Positions 6,770-8,785 of a stretch of DNA of 8,785 bases are shown here, piece by piece. Each line of letters begins with the position of its first letter. The stretch's first letter is position 1. The notes under the pieces were generated by a model, which saw nothing but the letters and a program-made list of their open reading frames with translations, was not told the origin of the DNA and ran no database searches. Source of the stretch: Prevotella sp. UBA2746 (GTDB lineage Bacteria; Bacteroidota; Bacteroidia; Bacteroidales; Bacteroidaceae); contig DEJO01000051.1 of NCBI GenBank assembly GCA_002353555.1, positions 1-8,785 on the forward strand, read 5' to 3'. The translations under genes and the position numbers were made by a program.

Positions 6770-7490
6770 GTCCATCATCCATTTAGACGAGACCACCTCC
6801 ACCAATAACTGGCTACGCTCCCATCAGGCGGAGAGCGATGAAGGTATCATCGTGGTGACTGCCGACTACCAGACAGACGGACGCGGACAGGCATCCAACC
6901 ACTGGGAGAGCGAACGTGGTAAGAACCTGCTCTTCTCGATACGCTTCCACCCTACTGCCATACCTGCCTCACAACAGTTCCTTGTTTCCATGATAGTCTC
7001 GGTGGCAGTCTGCGAGACACTCAGCAACTACGCAACGGGCTTCAGCATCAAGTGGCCTAACGACATCTATTGGAAAGACCGAAAAATCTGCGGCATTCTC
7101 ATCGAGAACAGGCTTTCAGGGCAAGCCATACTGGACACCATAGCCGGTATCGGCATCAACATCAACCAAGCAGAGTTCCACAGCGATGCACCCAATCCCG
7201 TATCGTTACGTCAGATTCTGGGTACAGATACCGAACGCCAGGAGGTGCTTGACCTCTTCTTGACTTCTTTCAAGAAACACTTTCAACTGGTAGAAAGCGG
7301 CAACACTACGTCCATCAAGACCGCCTACAAAAGTGCTCTCTATCGGCGCAACGGCTATCACACCTACAGCGACCGTCAAGGCTGCTTCGAAGCAAAGCTC
7401 GTTGACATCGCCGACAACGGCACCCTGTTCTTGGAAGACGTCAACGGAAAGCAACGCTCCTACGCTTTCAAAGAGGTGGAGTTTATTTAA
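6753..7490 (+). CDS. birA: Biotin--[acetyl-CoA-carboxylase] ligase (class I, no repressor domain)
   Basis: This enzyme activates biotin to biotinyl-AMP and attaches it to the lysine of biotin carrier proteins. The 245-residue protein has the catalytic core only, without the DNA-binding domain of E. coli BirA, so it should not act as a repressor. Visible motifs: STN at 16-18; the biotin/adenylate loop GRGQ at 43-46 (in TDGRGQASNHW); KWPND at 100-104; Lys111 in KICGILIE, the conserved active-site lysine; and GIGIN at 132-136. A C-terminal SH3-like segment (about 195-245) follows. The only usable in-frame start is the ATG at 6753, which lies inside the AAATGAT array, so the first residues MINDKW are repeat-encoded. 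Upstream ATGs in the array reach TGA after five codons. Confidence 0.93.
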   Translation: MINDKWSIIHLDETTSTNNWLRSHQAESDEGIIVVTADYQTDGRGQASNHWESERGKNLLFSIRFHPTAIPASQQFLVSMIVSVAVCETLSNYATGFSIKWPNDIYWKDRKICGILIENRLSGQAILDTIAGIGININQAEFHSDAPNPVSLRQILGTDTERQEVLDLFLTSFKKHFQLVESGNTTSIKTAYKSALYRRNGYHTYSDRQGCFEAKLVDIADNGTLFLEDVNGKQRSYAFKEVEFI

Positions 7491-7491
7491 T

Positions 7492-7526
7492 ACTATATAC
7501 TATATACTGTAAACTTTAAACTTTAA
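7492..7526 (+). repeat. ACTATAT/ACTTTAA heptamer array upstream of pyrH
   Basis: Five consecutive 7-base units each begin with ACT: ACTATAT twice (7492-7505), ACTGTAA (7506-7512) and ACTTTAA twice (7513-7526), followed by ATC three times up to the pyrH ATG. The array makes up nearly all of the 45-base birA-pyrH gap. It is AT-rich but has no TAnnTTTG box, so a promoter is not evident. Confidence 0.8.
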
Positions 7527-7535
7527 ATCATCATC

Positions 7536-8246
7536 ATGGCACGTTTCAAAAGAATTCTGTTGAAGCTCAGCGGCGAGAGTCTGATGGGCAAACAAGGCTT
7601 CGGTATAGATCCCGAACGCCTCAGCGACTACGCACGACAAATCAAGGAAGTACACGATATGGGTGTCGAGATAGGCATCGTCATCGGCGGAGGCAACATC
7701 TTCCGCGGTCTCAGCGGTTCACAGAAAGGGTTCGACCGCGTCAAGGGCGACCAGATGGGCATGTGTGCTACCGTCATCAACTCCCTCGCACTCAGTTCAG
7801 CACTGGGGGCTATAGGTGTAAAGAACAAGGTGCTCACAGCCATACGCATGGAACCCATCGGCGAGTTCTACACCAAGTGGAAGGCGATAGAGGCAATGGA
7901 GGCTGGCAACGTATGCATCTTCTCGGCAGGCACTGGCTCACCCTACTTCACCACCGACACTGGCTCGTCACTACGTGGCATAGAGATAGAGGCTGACGTG
8001 ATGCTGAAAGGAACGCGTGTAGACGGCATCTATACCGCTGACCCGGAAAAAGACCCGACGGCAACGAAATTCTCCGACATCACATACGACGAGATATACA
8101 CACGTGGGCTGAAGGTCATGGACCTCACGGCAACTACCATGTGCAAAGAGAACAACCTTCCCATCTATGTCTTCAACATGGATGTCGTCGGCAACCTCAG
8201 GCGGGTGATGGAAGGAGAAGAGATCGGAACGCTGGTACATAACTAA
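7536..8246 (+). CDS. pyrH: Uridylate (UMP) kinase
   Basis: PyrH phosphorylates UMP to UDP with ATP in the cytoplasm, the step that commits pyrimidines to UTP and CTP. It is a hexameric amino-acid-kinase-fold enzyme, unrelated to eukaryotic UMP/CMP kinases. The 236-residue product has the family length. Visible motifs: KLSGE at 10-14 near the N-terminus; the glycine-rich GGGN at 51-54 with Arg57; Asp72 in GDQMGM, for UMP binding; GTGSPYFTTDT at 132-142; and TADPEKDP at 167-174 for the nucleotide. The start ATG at 7536 gives the typical MARFKRILLKLSGE opening. tadA follows after two bases. I recall frr commonly beside pyrH; the downstream neighbour here is tadA instead. Confidence 0.97.
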   Translation: MARFKRILLKLSGESLMGKQGFGIDPERLSDYARQIKEVHDMGVEIGIVIGGGNIFRGLSGSQKGFDRVKGDQMGMCATVINSLALSSALGAIGVKNKVLTAIRMEPIGEFYTKWKAIEAMEAGNVCIFSAGTGSPYFTTDTGSSLRGIEIEADVMLKGTRVDGIYTADPEKDPTATKFSDITYDEIYTRGLKVMDLTATTMCKENNLPIYVFNMDVVGNLRRVMEGEEIGTLVHN

Positions 8247-8259
8247 GGATGAAGGATGA
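8246..8259 (+). repeat. Doubled AGGATGA heptamer at the pyrH-tadA junction
   Basis: AGGATGA occurs twice in tandem (8246-8252 and 8253-8259), starting on the last base of the pyrH stop and covering the tadA ATG at 8249 and an out-of-frame ATG at 8256. The GGA just before the tadA ATG is too close to serve as a Shine-Dalgarno site. Two copies could be chance. Confidence 0.5.
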
Positions 8260-8689
8260 AGACTACATGAAGAGGGCGCTTGCCGAAGCAGAGCAAGCCT
8301 ACCGCGAAGGCGAGATTCCTGTCGGGGCGGTTGTCGTATGTCGTGGTCGCATCATCTCACGTGCCCACAACCTCACAGAGACGCTTCATGACGTGACTGC
8401 ACATGCAGAAATGCAAGCCATCACCGCTGCCGCCGATGCACTCGGCGGCAAATACCTTCAGGACTGTACCCTCTATGTCACTGTTGAGCCGTGCACGATG
8501 TGTGCCGGTGCCATCGGCTGGGCACAAATCTCACGCATCGTCTACGGTGCCGCTGACGACAAAAGGGGCTATCATCTGATCGCTCCCGATGCTTTTCACC
8601 CCAAGGCAACCGTCACTGGCGGCATTCTCGAAACGGAATGCCGGGAAATCATGCAGCGGTTCTTCAGGGAAAAGCGCTTCGCTAAATGA
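8249..8689 (+). CDS. tadA: tRNA-specific adenosine deaminase (A34 to inosine)
   Basis: TadA deaminates the wobble adenosine A34 of tRNA-Arg(ACG) to inosine, allowing one tRNA to read CGU, CGC and CGA. It is a zinc enzyme of the cytidine-deaminase fold and acts as a homodimer. The zinc site is complete: HAE at 52-54 (His52 ligand, Glu54 proton shuttle) and PCTMC at 81-85 (Cys82 and Cys85). Asn41 in the AHN segment is a recognised substrate contact in this family. The length, 146 residues, is ordinary. The ATG at 8249 gives the typical opening MKDEDYMKRALAEAEQA; the next in-frame ATG (residue 7) would cut into the first helix. The last codons, RFAK and the TGA, fall in a copy of the dispersed AGCGCTTCGCTAAATGA element, so the native C-terminus may have been replaced by repeat sequence. 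Confidence 0.93.
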   Translation: MKDEDYMKRALAEAEQAYREGEIPVGAVVVCRGRIISRAHNLTETLHDVTAHAEMQAITAAADALGGKYLQDCTLYVTVEPCTMCAGAIGWAQISRIVYGAADDKRGYHLIAPDAFHPKATVTGGILETECREIMQRFFREKRFAK

Positions 8690-8761
8690 CAAATGATAAA
8701 TGATAAATGACAAATGAGAAACGGCAAATGGCGCTAAGATAAATGAGAAATGAGAAATGAC
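8673..8761 (+). repeat. Second copy of the AGCGCTTCGCT element with degenerate AAATGA-N heptamer array
   Basis: AGCGCTTCGCTAAATGA (8673-8689) is identical to 6719-6735 and leads into seven consecutive heptamers (8684-8732): AAATGAC, AAATGAT twice, AAATGAC, AAATGAG, AAACGGC and AAATGGC. An 8-base interruption (8733-8740) is followed by three more units (8741-8761: AAATGAG twice, AAATGAC). The array is more varied than the copy before birA. The rest of the window (8762-8785) is purine-rich, AAAGC and GAGA repeats with no recognisable feature. No promoter or terminator is seen. Confidence 0.85.
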
Positions 8762-8785
8762 AAAAGCAAAGAGAGAGGGAGCGAA

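Noticed and set aside
6558..6782. Minus-strand frame with a FIIYHLS repeat
   Set aside because: The repeat is only the antisense reading of the AAATGAT heptamers, and the rest is antisense to the DUF4834 gene.

Overview
The window looks like chromosomal core DNA of a Bacteroidales bacterium, most likely from the Prevotellaceae. Three things point there. The only recognisable promoters have the Bacteroidetes form TAnnTTTG. The genes lack Shine-Dalgarno sequences apart from one chance GGA run. The proteins read like Prevotella/Bacteroides orthologues, including the lineage-specific small protein DUF4834. The taxon comes from recalled family likeness, not from a search. I see no phage, transposon, CRISPR array or RNA gene.

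Layout. Positions 1-51 hold the last codons of a gene that starts outside the window (perhaps a PorX-type response regulator), followed by tsaE (103-531, +) for the tRNA t6A modification. From about 589 to 728 the gap between the convergent genes tsaE and trxA is filled by an array of 8-bp boxes, mostly alternating in orientation, in an exact 11-bp register (a 22-bp tandem repeat of inverted pairs). On the minus strand follow trxA (776-1090) and dnaE (1167-4883), the replicative DNA polymerase III alpha subunit. A compact divergent promoter region (about 4884-5028) separates dnaE from a rightward cluster: psd (5029-5721), pssA (5732-6487), a DUF4834 membrane protein (6484-6720), birA (6753-7490), pyrH (7536-8246) and tadA (8249-8689).

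How the genes work together. PssA makes phosphatidylserine and Psd decarboxylates it to phosphatidylethanolamine, so this pair is the PE branch of membrane lipid synthesis; DUF4834 is translationally overlapped with it. BirA, PyrH and TadA are unrelated housekeeping enzymes (biotin attachment, UMP phosphorylation, tRNA A34 deamination) that appear simply to share the transcription direction. TsaE and TadA both modify tRNA but lie at opposite ends.

The unusual content is in the gaps. Besides the 11-bp-register array, four places carry direct repeats with a 7-bp period: AAATGAT copies before and into birA, ACTATAT/ACTTTAA copies before pyrH, a doubled AGGATGA at the pyrH-tadA junction, and a degenerate AAATGA-N array after tadA. 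The first and last are preceded by the same 17-bp sequence AGCGCTTCGCTAAATGA, so they are copies of one dispersed element. In tadA that element supplies the last codons and the stop; at birA the repeat supplies the start codon. I find no convincing new enzyme system. The repeats are the part worth pursuing.
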